Shown: positions 33,758-43,210 of the stretch, piece by piece | How the letters are laid out: the number at the start of each line of letters is the position of its first letter | Numbering within the stretch: the first letter of the stretch is position 1 | Origin: Lachnospiraceae bacterium | GTDB taxonomy: Bacteria; Bacillota; Clostridia; Lachnospirales; Lachnospiraceae | Assembly (NCBI GenBank): GCA_022791575.1 | Contig: JAAVZI010000015.1 | Span: forward strand, 1 to 64,000 | Direction of reading: 5' to 3' | Length of the DNA: 64,000 bases | The notes under the pieces: generated by a model | Told to the model about the DNA's origin: nothing | Database searches by the model: none | What the model saw: the letters and a program-made list of their open reading frames with translations, nothing else | Made by a program: the position numbers and the translations under genes

Positions 33758-34627
33758 CTAACTATAACGTTTCTTCTGTATGGCCTGAACGGTTAAAAAG
33801 ATAAAAATGGCACAGCCAGAAATAAAATACAGAATTTCATTTAAGTCCAGTACCCCGGCATAGAAATTCTTAAGCCGGCCGGAACAATTCAATACATTTA
33901 ATACCGTAGTAATGCCGCCTTCAAACCAGGTCCGTTTCACAAAATATAACACGACCAGAATAATTTCCAGCAGACAACCTGCGACAGCGGCCGCCACAAC
34001 ATGTTTAGTCAGATAATAAAGGATCATTCCTGCCAGAATGACAAAAGCTGAAAACCCAACCAGTGAAGCCGCTGCCGTACCTGGAATCTGAATTAAGATC
34101 AGCTCTATAAAGTAAGTAAACAGCAGCAATACAAACGTCAAAACAGCTGCAATGACCTGACTCTCCGTCAGCGTGGAGATAAACAAGCCGATCGCCAGAT
34201 ACATTGCACCAAACAGTACAAATCCCAATATTGCTATATAATCAGCCGTCATCGAGCGGCCTGACTTCCCGTACAGGCTCAGAATCAACGGATATACCAG
34301 AAACAATATCGCAGGAATCAAAAGAATCGTCACCATAGCGAAGAATTTACCAAGTACAATCCCGGTAATCCTGACCGGCGCTGTATACAGCATCTGATCC
34401 GTCTTCTGCCTCTTTTCTTCTGCCATAATCCTCATGGTAAGAATCGGCATCACAATAAAAAATACAAAAGATACGCCGCTTAAGCTTGTACTGAATGAAG
34501 CATTGCCAGCTGTCAGATTATACAGGCAGAAAAACATGCTTACCAGAAAGACGATAAAAGCAATAAAGGCAAAGCCTATCATAGTATGAAAATAGATCCT
34601 TAATTCCTTTTTATATATCGCAAGCAT
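33758..34627 (-). CDS. ABC-2 type permease (GldF-like)
   Basis: A 289-residue integral membrane protein with about six hydrophobic segments (residues roughly 15-38, 55-75, 98-120, 138-160, 165-190, 195-240 and 255-280). The N-terminus AIYKKELRIYFHTMIGFAFIA and MRIMAEEKRQKTDQMLYTAPV are typical of ABC-2/GldF permeases. It lies 3 bases after the ATPase gene and 11 before the GldG-like gene. It forms the membrane channel part of this ABC system. Confidence 0.85.
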   Translation of the reverse strand: MLAIYKKELRIYFHTMIGFAFIAFIVFLVSMFFCLYNLTAGNASFSTSLSGVSFVFFIVMPILTMRIMAEEKRQKTDQMLYTAPVRITGIVLGKFFAMVTILLIPAILFLVYPLILSLYGKSGRSMTADYIAILGFVLFGAMYLAIGLFISTLTESQVIAAVLTFVLLLFTYFIELILIQIPGTAAASLVGFSAFVILAGMILYYLTKHVVAAAVAGCLLEIILVVLYFVKRTWFEGGITTVLNVLNCSGRLKNFYAGVLDLNEILYFISGCAIFIFLTVQAIQKKRYS

Positions 34628-34630
34628 CCC

Positions 34631-35632
34631 TTATTCCTCCTTTTCCTTTCCCGCTGGCTGTCCCTTCTCTTCCTCTTCTGCTTCATAAACCAGTTCCTCA
34701 GTCTTGGTCAGTTCCAGGAAAATCTGTTCCAGAGTAAGCTTATCATTCTTCATCATCAATATCGTACAATGCTCTCTAGCGCAGGATGTGAACAAATGTT
34801 CTCTCACATCCGCACCCTCTTCCAACTCCAGCGTCAGATCCAGAGCCCCTTTGTCATATTGGGATTCTATCATTTTAAAATTCTTAATTCCCTTTGTGCT
34901 GCGCAGAATATTTCCGATGATATGCTCATCACCTTTCACAGTCAACAAAAGCAAATTGGAACCCTCACACCGTTTCTGCAGGCTCGCCATGGAATCATCC
35001 GCAACCAGCTTTCCATTGGTAATAATCAGTACATGATCGCAGACCTCACTGATCTCAGAGAGAATATGAGAGCTTAATATAATCGTATGATTCGTTCCCA
35101 GCTCACGGATCAGCTGACGCATTTCTATAATTTGCTTCGGGTCCAGACCTACTGTAGGCTCGTCCAGAATCAGCACTTCTGGATACCCAATCAGTGCCTG
35201 AGCCAGCCCAACTCTCTGACGATAACCTTTCGAAAGATTTTTAATCAGCCGGTCCTTCATATGTGTGATTTTAGTCATTTCCATCACATCCTGAACCATG
35301 GCTTTGCGCTTTACTCTCTCAATGCCCTTTAACTCTGCTGCAAATAATAAATATTCATAGGGCGTCAGGTCCATATAGACCGGCGGTATCTCTGGAAGAT
35401 AACCGATCGACTTCTTTGCCTGTTCAGGATCTTCAAAGATGTCGTACCCGTTAATCCGCACTTCGCCCTCCGTCATGGCAATATACCCAGTAATCATATT
35501 CATGGTAGTAGACTTGCCTGCACCGTTCGGCCCTAAAAAACCACAGACCTGTCCTTTTTTAATATGAAAATCCAGATGATCCACCACTGTATTTTTCCCA
35601 TAGGTTTTCACCAGATTCTTAACCTCTATCAA
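34631..35632 (-). CDS. ABC transporter ATPase (GldA-like)
   Basis: A 333-residue ATPase. It has GPNGAGKSTTMNMI (Walker A), a Q-loop near IGYLPEIPPVY, LSKGYRQRVGLAQALIGYPEVLILDEPTVGLDP (signature and Walker B) and ILSSHIL (H-loop). A C-terminal extension of about 110 residues is charged and ends in a Glu/Lys-rich tail. The start is the TTG at 35632, because GGAAGGAG is eight bases upstream; the ATG nineteen codons earlier has no ribosome site. First gene of a four-gene run with GldF-like, GldG-like and DUF4340 proteins. Confidence 0.88.
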   Translation of the reverse strand: MIEVKNLVKTYGKNTVVDHLDFHIKKGQVCGFLGPNGAGKSTTMNMITGYIAMTEGEVRINGYDIFEDPEQAKKSIGYLPEIPPVYMDLTPYEYLLFAAELKGIERVKRKAMVQDVMEMTKITHMKDRLIKNLSKGYRQRVGLAQALIGYPEVLILDEPTVGLDPKQIIEMRQLIRELGTNHTIILSSHILSEISEVCDHVLIITNGKLVADDSMASLQKRCEGSNLLLLTVKGDEHIIGNILRSTKGIKNFKMIESQYDKGALDLTLELEEGADVREHLFTSCAREHCTILMMKNDKLTLEQIFLELTKTEELVYEAEEEEKGQPAGKEKEE

Positions 35633-35879
35633 TGTAACTGTCTCCTTCCTGATTCCGCCCAATTCCTGAAGTTTAGTGTACTGACACATATTCTACAGCC
35701 AGACTTTTACGAATTCCATTATACGGAAAATATGTGTATTCTTTGCATTCGGATTGTGATTTTTCTATGAACAGCTCCTTCGCCAGAACGTGTTTGAAGC
35801 GGCACCTTTCCCAGTGCCGCTCCTGCCCCGCTGCCATCTTTAATACATTTTCGTAATCCTCAGTCTTTCACGAAAATAT

Positions 35880-36641
35880 TTATTCCCCTTCAATGACATG
35901 GCTCATATTATAATAACCTGCTGGTTTTCCTGCCAGATATTTGGCCGCCTGAATCGCACCTTTTCCAAAAACTGCTTTGGAATATGCTGTATGGCGGAAC
36001 TCAATTACCTCATCGGTTCCTGCAAAGATTACTTCATGTTCTCCTACAATCGTTCCGCCGCGTACAGCACTGATTCCAATCTCGGACTTTTCACGGCGTT
36101 TTTTCTCCTGCGTCCGGTCATAGACATAATGATAATCACCATCCAGCGCATCCCGGATCGAATCTGCCAGAGCAAGAGCCGTGCCGCTCGGTGCATCTAA
36201 CTTTTTGCTATGATGCCTTTCCACAATCTCCATATCAAAACCGGCAGGTGCGAATACTTGAGCCGCTTTCTGCAGCAGATTCAACAGGGTATTGATGCCA
36301 AGAGACATATTGGCCGATTTTAATACCGCGACCTTCTTACTGGCTTCCTCTACCTTCTGCATCTGCTCCTCTGATAATCCGGTCGTACACAGTACAACCG
36401 GCACCTGTTCCTTCACACAATAATCCAACAGCGCTTCAATGCCTTTTACCGAGGCAAAATCAATGATCACATCCGCCCTGACCGTGCAGCTCTCCAAACT
36501 GCTGAATACCGGATAATCATAATTCTGCGTATCATTGATATCAATACCAGCCACGATCTTTGCCTGAACATCTTCTTTCATCAGATCGGATATCATATGC
36601 CCCATCATACCATTGCAGCCGTGCATAATTACATTAATCAT
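35880..36641 (-). CDS. dapB: 4-hydroxy-tetrahydrodipicolinate reductase
   Basis: A 253-residue NAD(P)H-dependent reductase of the lysine/diaminopimelate pathway. GCNGMMGHMI near residues 8-17 is the nucleotide loop, ERHHSKKLDAPSGTAL near 150-165 holds the catalytic His and Lys, and SAVRGGTIVGEHEV is the conserved C-terminal motif. It follows dapA by 47 bases and is presumably under the same lysine riboswitch. A GC-rich stem-loop at 35798-35821 lies after it but lacks a T-run. Confidence 0.95.
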   Translation of the reverse strand: MINVIMHGCNGMMGHMISDLMKEDVQAKIVAGIDINDTQNYDYPVFSSLESCTVRADVIIDFASVKGIEALLDYCVKEQVPVVLCTTGLSEEQMQKVEEASKKVAVLKSANMSLGINTLLNLLQKAAQVFAPAGFDMEIVERHHSKKLDAPSGTALALADSIRDALDGDYHYVYDRTQEKKRREKSEIGISAVRGGTIVGEHEVIFAGTDEVIEFRHTAYSKAVFGKGAIQAAKYLAGKPAGYYNMSHVIEGE

Positions 36642-36688
36642 ACTATTCTCCTTCTACGTGCCGTTCTTTTATCGTTCCGTATAACCAC

Positions 36689-37582
36689 TTAATTTGCCAG
36701 TTTAATTCCAAATTCAACCATAGCTTTTTTCAGATTTTCCGTATGCTCTGGTTCCATCTCTGATAACGGCATACGAAGCGGCCCTGCCTGCAGTCCCATA
36801 AGATTCAGCGCCATTTTCACCGGAATCGGATTTACTTCACAGAACAGCTGGTTAATCAGCGGAATAGCCTTTAACTGTAAGTCACGGCTTCCAGCTACAT
36901 CACCCGCTAGGAATTTCGCAACTATATCATGTGTCTCTTTTGGTGCTACATTGGACAATACTGAGATCACTCCAACCCCGCCTAATGACAGCAGCGGTAC
37001 AATCTGGTCATCATTTCCAGAATACATATCAATACAGCCTTCTGCCAGCTGCATTAAAAGTGCGGCCTGGGAAATATTTCCAGAGGCTTCTTTGATCGCT
37101 ACAATATTATCTACATTCTTAGCTAAGTCCACAGCCGTTGCGGGTGCAATGTTACAGCCGGTCCTGCTGGGTACGTTATACATAACCAGCGGAATGTCAA
37201 CAGACTTTGCAATTGCTGTGTAATGTGCTTTCAGCCCGTTCTGGGTTGCTTTGTTATAATAGGGTGTCACAATCAGAGCCGCGTCCGCTCCATCCTTCTC
37301 TGCCTGCTTGGTCAGGGAGATTGCCGTCTCTGTACAATTCGAGCCAGTACCTGCCACAACTGGAACCCGCTTATTCGTGCGTACAATTGCTGTGCGGATA
37401 CATTCGGAATGCTCCTCTTCTGTAAGTGTAGAAGACTCTCCCGTCGTTCCACAGATAATGATACTATCTGTACCATTCTCAATCTGATAATCGACTAATC
37501 GTTCCAGCTGTTCATAATTTACCTCTCCGTTTTCCTTCATTGGCGTAACAATCGCGACACCTGCACCTGTGAAAATTGCCAT
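36689..37582 (-). CDS. dapA: 4-hydroxy-tetrahydrodipicolinate synthase
   Basis: A 297-residue aldolase that condenses pyruvate with aspartate semialdehyde. IICGTTGESSTLTEEEH is the substrate loop, YYNKATQNGLKAHYTAI follows, YNVPSRTG carries the catalytic Tyr, and IVAIKEASGN the Schiff-base lysine. The N-terminus GAGVAIVTPMKENGEVNYEQLE is complete. It is the first gene behind the lysine riboswitch and its terminator, 72 bases from the terminator hairpin. Confidence 0.96.
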   Translation of the reverse strand: MAIFTGAGVAIVTPMKENGEVNYEQLERLVDYQIENGTDSIIICGTTGESSTLTEEEHSECIRTAIVRTNKRVPVVAGTGSNCTETAISLTKQAEKDGADAALIVTPYYNKATQNGLKAHYTAIAKSVDIPLVMYNVPSRTGCNIAPATAVDLAKNVDNIVAIKEASGNISQAALLMQLAEGCIDMYSGNDDQIVPLLSLGGVGVISVLSNVAPKETHDIVAKFLAGDVAGSRDLQLKAIPLINQLFCEVNPIPVKMALNLMGLQAGPLRMPLSEMEPEHTENLKKAMVEFGIKLAN

Positions 37583-37657
37583 ATTCCCATCTCCTTCATA
37601 TTATTTTTATTCCCCATTTTGTGAATAGAATTCTGTGCTTTTACTGCCAAATTGTTG

Positions 37658-37686
37658 AAAAAAAGGAAGCAATTTTCATTGCTTCC
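37658..37686 (-). terminator. Riboswitch-controlled intrinsic terminator before dapA
   Basis: On the minus strand, GGAAGCAAT (37686-37678) pairs with ATTGCTTCC (37673-37665) around a GAAA tetraloop and is followed by TTTTTTTC. It sits between the lysine aptamer and dapA, the place expected for the expression platform. Confidence 0.85.
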
Positions 37687-37724
37687 TAAAATTCTACCTA
37701 CGCTTTGCATATATAACAATTCCA

Positions 37725-37921
37725 GGATAGCACTCCATCTTCTTGCCCCTTCCTAATAAAGGAACAATTTATTCGATGACAGTCATATAGTTATTCACCA
37801 TATGCCCAAGGAACTTCGTTCAGGTTCTTTCGTCCCCTTCGGCGTTATCCCCTTTCTGCTCCCTTCTGCTAAGCCTGAACTTATCCAGAAGCATACTCTT
37901 GAACAACGCAACCTCTATCAC
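37725..37921 (-). promoter_or_regulatory. Lysine (L-box) riboswitch
   Basis: The minus-strand RNA starts GATAGAGGTTGCG, then AAGAGTATGCTTCTGG, AGAAGGGAGCAGAAAGGGG, GCCGAAGGGG, CTTGGGCATATGG and TGACTGTCATCGAA, and closes with GGAGTGCTATC. The first GATAG pairs with the last CTATC to form P1. These are the conserved blocks of the lysine aptamer in the right order, and the length of about 197 nt is normal. With the terminator downstream, lysine should switch off dapA-dapB. Confidence 0.93.
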
Positions 37922-37935
37922 ACTCAATTAATGTT

Positions 37936-37964
37936 AATATAACATTATTATATGCAATTGTCAA
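37936..37964 (-). promoter_or_regulatory. Promoter of the dapA-dapB transcript
   Basis: On the minus strand, TTGACA (37964-37959), 17-bp spacer, TATATT (37941-37936), placed just upstream of the riboswitch. Together with the riboswitch and terminator this accounts for the gene-free stretch 37583-38010. Confidence 0.75.
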
Positions 37965-38010
37965 CGGTTGTTTCCTATATTTTTCTATTTTATGACAAGA
38001 ACGGAAACAT

Positions 38011-40173
38011 CTAAACTTCCTTTAATACCATCTGACAGGCCTCATACTCCTCATTCGGGCTTAGAAGGGGAATTCCACACTCCATCAGCGCCGCTCCTGG
38101 ATAAGTTCGGCCGGCTGCTTCATCCATATAGATCCGTTCTGGATTCAAGCCCCTTAGTTTTACATACAGTGGTGCCATGTTCCCCTCCAGCGAAAGCCGA
38201 ACCACCTGCACAAGAGCCTCCTTTTGATCTTCCGACACAAACATCCATCCTGAAAACGATTCTGAAAATGGATTCGAAAGACGGTAATACCTGCCTTGGC
38301 GAATGATTGCCTCATGCTTCTTATATTCCTGAATCTGTTCCTTTACAGCCTGTCGCTCCTCCTTACTGAGCCGTGCCGGGTTCAGCTCATAGCCAAAAGT
38401 TCCTGCCATAGCCACAATTCCTCTGGTATGCAGACTGGTTACTCTCCCTGTCTGATGATTCGGCACCGCCGACACATGAGAACCGACAGCAGAGATCGGA
38501 TAGAAAAATGAAGTGCCGTACTGAATCCGCGTCCGATTCACTGCATCCGTATTGTCGCTGCACCAGATCTGCGGCGTATAATAGAGCATACCAGCATCAA
38601 ATCTTCCACCGCCTCCACAGCAGCCTTCAATCAACAGATTTGGATACTTTACTGTCAGCTTCTCCAGAAATTCATAGACGCCCAGCACATAGTCGTATGT
38701 CAGTCTGCCGTCGTAAACATCGGTCATACTGCGGTTCATATCCCATTTTAGATACTCAATCTTCCCCTGGTCTAATACTGCGCACACTTGTTCGAACAGG
38801 TGTTCTCTTACTTCTTTTCTGGAAAAATCCAATAACAGCTGGTTCCTCGAACGCACTGGGCTTCTCTTTTCTATCGTAATGGCCCAGTCTGGATGCTCTC
38901 GATAGAGGTCACTGTCTTCATTCACCATCTCCGGCTCCACCCAGATTCCAAACTTCACACCAAAACTGTTCACTTTCTCAATCAGCTCGGCCAGCGTGCA
39001 GCCCAGCTTCTTCTCATTCACTTGCCAGTCCCCCAGCGAAGAATCGTCATGGTCCCGCTTCCCAAACCAGCCGTCGTCCATTACAACCATATCCATTCCA
39101 AGCTCAGCTGCTTCACGGGCCAGATTGACAATTGTCTCACCATTGAACTTAAAATATGCTGCCTCCCAGCTGTTGAGCAGTACCGGTCTGGTCTCGCGGA
39201 CATAGCGCCCTCTGCACACATGTTCAAGAATACAAGTGTGATAATTATGGGAAAGCTTTGATAAGCCCTCGCCGGAATAGGATAAAATTACCTCTGGTAC
39301 TCGAAACTCCTCTCCAACTCCCAAAGGATACGAAAACCAGTCGGTATTCAGCCCCATGATCAGTCTGGTCTGGTCTCTTTGGTCCTTCTCGGCCTCACAT
39401 AAGAAATTTCCACTATATACAAACAGCATACCATAACAGATTCCAGAATCTTCCGTAGTATCCTGATCTGCTAGAATCATCGCCGGATTGTGCTGGTGGC
39501 TGCTTGCACCTCTCCTGCTGCCAAAAGACGTCAGGCCATGCACAACCTTCCTGCGTTCCAGATTGCGTTCCATCGCATGTCTGCCATAAAATCCAAGTAT
39601 TTCATAGTCTCCGGATAAAAAGTCCAAACATGCACCAGACGCCTTCTTAAGCGTGATTTTGTCATCTCCCATGTTGCGAATTATCACACTTCTTGTAATC
39701 ACATCGATCTCTTCCAACACACCATACAGCAGTCGTACCTCGACTCTGCTGACCACATCCTCCAGCACGATCTCCAAAGTATCTGCCTCCTCCGCCGCAG
39801 CATATACCGAAGGAAGCCCTTGAAGCTGATATTTGCCTTTGCGAATTTCATAATGTGAGAACGTCAAATGACAGCACTGTGACCCATCTGCATGTTCCAC
39901 ATTTAAGGCATAACTTCGGTAGTCTCCCGTCCCCAGTGTCGGATACTCCTGCGGCAGCGTATCCAATGAATACGTCCGGTCCATACCCGCTACATACGGA
40001 TTCCCTGAAAACCCCACGTCCTCATAAGTCAGCAGATAATCCATAAATCCGCTGCTCCTTGCGCCATAATACAAATGCAGAAGACTGCCATACGAGTCAA
40101 CCATCATCTGATAGGTTGAATTCCTCGTATGCAGTGTAAATATATGTTTGTCTGAATGATAAAGAACCGCCAT
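38011..40173 (-). CDS. Alpha-galactosidase, GH36
   Basis: A 720-residue cytoplasmic enzyme (no signal peptide) that releases alpha-linked galactose from melibiose, raffinose and similar sugars. An N-terminal beta-supersandwich (1-310) leads into the (beta/alpha)8 barrel. Barrel motifs are MVVMDDGWFGKRDHD near 362-376 and FGIWVEPEMVN near 408-418. The nucleophile Asp478 is in YLKWDMNRS and the acid/base Asp540 in WCSDNTDAVNR, with CCGGGGRFD before it. The length and motifs match the tetrameric bacterial GH36 enzymes (AgaA/RafA type). Last gene of an operon with a sugar ABC importer, so it handles the imported oligosaccharide. Confidence 0.93.
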   Translation of the reverse strand: MAVLYHSDKHIFTLHTRNSTYQMMVDSYGSLLHLYYGARSSGFMDYLLTYEDVGFSGNPYVAGMDRTYSLDTLPQEYPTLGTGDYRSYALNVEHADGSQCCHLTFSHYEIRKGKYQLQGLPSVYAAAEEADTLEIVLEDVVSRVEVRLLYGVLEEIDVITRSVIIRNMGDDKITLKKASGACLDFLSGDYEILGFYGRHAMERNLERRKVVHGLTSFGSRRGASSHQHNPAMILADQDTTEDSGICYGMLFVYSGNFLCEAEKDQRDQTRLIMGLNTDWFSYPLGVGEEFRVPEVILSYSGEGLSKLSHNYHTCILEHVCRGRYVRETRPVLLNSWEAAYFKFNGETIVNLAREAAELGMDMVVMDDGWFGKRDHDDSSLGDWQVNEKKLGCTLAELIEKVNSFGVKFGIWVEPEMVNEDSDLYREHPDWAITIEKRSPVRSRNQLLLDFSRKEVREHLFEQVCAVLDQGKIEYLKWDMNRSMTDVYDGRLTYDYVLGVYEFLEKLTVKYPNLLIEGCCGGGGRFDAGMLYYTPQIWCSDNTDAVNRTRIQYGTSFFYPISAVGSHVSAVPNHQTGRVTSLHTRGIVAMAGTFGYELNPARLSKEERQAVKEQIQEYKKHEAIIRQGRYYRLSNPFSESFSGWMFVSEDQKEALVQVVRLSLEGNMAPLYVKLRGLNPERIYMDEAAGRTYPGAALMECGIPLLSPNEEYEACQMVLKEV

Positions 40174-40191
40174 CTTACACCTCCAAAACCA

Positions 40192-41028
40192 TTATTTTAC
40201 AGCGCCGTTCACTACGCCGTTGATAATCCGCTTCTGGCAGATCACGTAGAAAATCAATATCGGAATCAATGCCAGCAGGTAGGAAGAAAATGCCAGATTG
40301 TAATTCGTACCAAACTGAGACTGGAAATTCAGCTGTGCCAGTGGCAGAGTATTCGCCCCAGAACCGCCCATAATAATCAATGGCATCATAACATCATTCC
40401 ATACCGACAAAGCTGTAATAATTGCTACCGTAGCATGCATAGGCTTCATAATCGGAAAGATAATTTTCCAATAGGTCTGCCAGGTAGTAGCCCCGTCTAC
40501 ACGGGAAGCCTCTTCCAAAGCCACCGGAATATTTACCAGATATCCTGTATACAACAGCGTATTCATTGGCATATAAAATACTACATAAAGTATAATTACG
40601 CCCGCCCAGTTAGCCAGATACATCTGCGCTGTCTGCTTTGCCAAAGGCATCATCAAAATAGCAAATGGTACAAACATACCGCTGACAACAAAATAATACA
40701 CAAAGGAATAAAATTTGCTCTTCGCTTTCGTCCTGCCAAGCACATAGCCCAGAAGAGAATGCAGTACAATCGAAAGGACCACCGAAGCACCTGTAATCAA
40801 AACACTGTACAGCAGGGAACGCCAGAAATCTGTAATCCGCATTGCTTCACGGAAATTATCCAGGCTCCATGACTTAGGCAGGGATAAAATGCCACCGATA
40901 CTATTTGTCATCTCTGAAGGCTGCTTAAGCGCAATCATAATCGTCATATATAGTGGAAAAATAATGGTTGATAGGCCCAGAATCAAACAAATCATCACCG
41001 GCCAATTGGTTCTCTTATTCTCGATCAT
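40192..41028 (-). CDS. Sugar ABC transporter permease (MalG type)
   Basis: A 278-residue permease with six predicted membrane helices. The cytoplasmic EAA loop reads EEASRVDGATTWQTYWKIIFPIMKP near 190-215, which docks the ATPase. The N-terminal cytoplasmic stretch is short, as in MalG-type subunits. Its ATG overlaps the stop of the MalF-type gene in ATGA. No ATPase gene is present in the operon; such importers in Clostridia commonly share a general MsmK/UgpC-type ATPase encoded elsewhere. Confidence 0.9.
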   Translation of the reverse strand: MIENKRTNWPVMICLILGLSTIIFPLYMTIMIALKQPSEMTNSIGGILSLPKSWSLDNFREAMRITDFWRSLLYSVLITGASVVLSIVLHSLLGYVLGRTKAKSKFYSFVYYFVVSGMFVPFAILMMPLAKQTAQMYLANWAGVIILYVVFYMPMNTLLYTGYLVNIPVALEEASRVDGATTWQTYWKIIFPIMKPMHATVAIITALSVWNDVMMPLIIMGGSGANTLPLAQLNFQSQFGTNYNLAFSSYLLALIPILIFYVICQKRIINGVVNGAVK

Positions 41029-41891
41029 AGCTGTTCCTCCTTCTTACTTGATATTTTCATCTGGAATACTGACACAACTACAATCAGGACAAAGAACATC
41101 ACTGCATTGGCGCTCTGGAAGCCAAACTGTCCGCCTGACATGCCGTTGTTGTAAATCAGATAGGATATCGATTCTGTACTCTGTGCCGGTCCACCCTTTG
41201 TCAATGCCATAACCTGGTCGAACACCATCAGGAAATTCTTTACGCAAAGCACCATATTAATCGTAAAGAATGGAATAATCAGCGGAAAGGTCAGTTTCCA
41301 GAACTTCTTCCATCCGGTCGCTCCGTCTAATGCGCCCGCCTCATACACATCCTCCGGAACCGTCTGCAGTCCAGAAATGTAGATAATCGTATTCATCGCA
41401 ATCGCCTGCCAGGCACATACAATCATAATACCGACCCAAGCCGTGCTTTCCTTAGCCAGAATACTTGTAGAAAGGCTTTCTGCCCCCATCATATCCGCAA
41501 CTGCCGGAACAATATAGGTAAACAGATAATTAAAAATATAACCGACTACCAGCGCACCCAGAACATTCGGCAGAAAATAAGCCGCCCGGAAGAATCCCTG
41601 TGCACGAATCTTACTGTTAAGAGCAAGTGCCAGAAGCAGGCTGAGCACATTGACTACAATCGTACTGACAACGGCCAGTTTAAATGTAAACAAATAAGAC
41701 TTTCCAATCCTTGCGTCAGTAAACAGGTCGATATAGTTCTGAATCCCAATATAATCATAATTACCGAATCCCTTATAATTTGTAAAACTATAAATCACAC
41801 CCTTAATCAGCGGCACCGTATTAAAGCAGATAAATAACGCCAGTATCGGAATTGTGATCAGTAAATAAGTTCGTTTTCGTTCATTTTTCAT
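41025..41891 (-). CDS. Sugar ABC transporter permease (MalF type)
   Basis: A 288-residue permease with six membrane helices and the EAA loop YEAGALDGATGWKKFWKLTFPLIIP near 195-220. The N-terminus KNERKRTYLLITIPILALFI is the first helix. The start is taken at the ATG at 41891, since GCGAGG lies eight bases upstream; an in-frame GTG three codons earlier is the alternative. It lies between the binding-protein gene (15-base gap) and the MalG-type gene (4-base overlap). Confidence 0.9.
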   Translation of the reverse strand: MKNERKRTYLLITIPILALFICFNTVPLIKGVIYSFTNYKGFGNYDYIGIQNYIDLFTDARIGKSYLFTFKLAVVSTIVVNVLSLLLALALNSKIRAQGFFRAAYFLPNVLGALVVGYIFNYLFTYIVPAVADMMGAESLSTSILAKESTAWVGIMIVCAWQAIAMNTIIYISGLQTVPEDVYEAGALDGATGWKKFWKLTFPLIIPFFTINMVLCVKNFLMVFDQVMALTKGGPAQSTESISYLIYNNGMSGGQFGFQSANAVMFFVLIVVVSVFQMKISSKKEEQL

Positions 41892-41906
41892 CCTTGCCAC
41901 CTCGCT

Positions 41907-43175
41907 CTAATTTTCTTCCTCATACTTTTCCATCGCCCGGATAATATCACGGTTATACCGCGGCCAGATTTTGTCCCAATTGGACAGGAACTGGTCTGTA
42001 TCCTTCTTAATCAGATAGGTCTGCAAAAGTGCATCCGCCGCCATCTCCGACGGATAATAATGGTCGTGGAAATCTGCCATCCGGCCTTCTTCGATATAAG
42101 GCTTCATACTGTTCAGCTTTGGAGATATCTCAAACTCGCCGCTCTTGCAGGGAATTGCCGTCTGCTCATTGATATAGTCTTGAATATTCTCATCTTGATA
42201 GAGAAAATCTAAAACTTCATAAGCCGCTTCACGATTCTTACATTCCGCTGTCACATAAAACTGCAGGTCAATTCCAGAATTCAGGACATTGCCCTCACTG
42301 CTCTCACTGGCTGGAAGTACAAACGAATCCAGATTCAGATCAGGATTTACCGATAAAATCTGTGGAATCGCATAGCTGCCAATCGTGAACATCGCCGCTT
42401 CTTGCCGCGCAAATGCCGTACAAGCGTCGTTGTAGTTATACGCAAACGGATTTTTCGGGCCATAGTCCAGAATTTGTATGTATTTCTCAGCAAGTTCCCG
42501 GTATGCTTTCGAAAATGTTGTCTCCCCACGGTTCACTTGCTTGGCCGTATCCGTATCTGACAAGCTGACTGCCATGGCATTCCATGGTGCCAGACAGGTC
42601 CAAATGTCCTTAAATCCAAAATAGAATGGAAGTACGCCGTCTGACTGAATCTCTTCACATAACGACATCAGCTCCTCCCAGTTTGTTGGAATCTCCCAAC
42701 CGTATTGGTCAAACAAATCCTTGTTATACAGAATGCCTGCCGCATTGGCTGCATAGGGAAGCGCATATACTCCTTCTACTGGAACGATCTTCAACGCCTC
42801 GTCAATGGCAAGATAGGCCGGATTAATCTCTTTCACGCCCTGATAATCTGAAATATCTGCCAAAATACCAGCATCCACATAATAGGAATAATTAATGTCG
42901 CCTCCAATCCCGATAATGTCTGGATAATCCTCCCGGATGAAACGAGTTTTCAGCACTGTAGCTGCATCATTGGGTGAATAGATCGTCAAATGAATATCCT
43001 TGTGTTGTTCATTGAACGCTTTCTCCACCTTTTCAAAATAAGCAGCAGCCTCCGGCTTATACTGAACAATCTCAATTTCCGTTACACCTTCTGCTGTCTT
43101 AGAACACCCAGCAAGCGGAATTGCCAGAAACAGGCTGCAAGCAAATGCAATCACGCTTTTTGCTATTTTTCTCAT
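41907..43175 (-). CDS. Extracellular sugar-binding lipoprotein of an ABC importer
   Basis: A 422-residue family 1 solute-binding protein. The signal peptide ends in the lipobox PLAGC (Cys24), so it is tethered outside the membrane. The two-lobed fold is recognisable from EIEIVQYKPEAAAYFEKVEKAFNEQ, YALPYAANAAGILYNKDLFDQYGWEIPTNWEEL, and FARQEAAMFTIGSYAIP. Because the operon also encodes a GH36 alpha-galactosidase, the ligand is probably raffinose, melibiose or a related alpha-galactoside. The ATG is preceded by AAAGGAGG. Confidence 0.9.
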   Translation of the reverse strand: MRKIAKSVIAFACSLFLAIPLAGCSKTAEGVTEIEIVQYKPEAAAYFEKVEKAFNEQHKDIHLTIYSPNDAATVLKTRFIREDYPDIIGIGGDINYSYYVDAGILADISDYQGVKEINPAYLAIDEALKIVPVEGVYALPYAANAAGILYNKDLFDQYGWEIPTNWEELMSLCEEIQSDGVLPFYFGFKDIWTCLAPWNAMAVSLSDTDTAKQVNRGETTFSKAYRELAEKYIQILDYGPKNPFAYNYNDACTAFARQEAAMFTIGSYAIPQILSVNPDLNLDSFVLPASESSEGNVLNSGIDLQFYVTAECKNREAAYEVLDFLYQDENIQDYINEQTAIPCKSGEFEISPKLNSMKPYIEEGRMADFHDHYYPSEMAADALLQTYLIKKDTDQFLSNWDKIWPRYNRDIIRAMEKYEEEN

Positions 43176-43210
43176 GTTTCATCGACCTCCTTTATTTTTT
43201 ATTTATCATA

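Noticed and set aside
35798-35821. Intrinsic terminator after dapB
   Set aside because: The 8-bp GC stem is clear, but no T-run follows on the minus strand, so termination is not supported.
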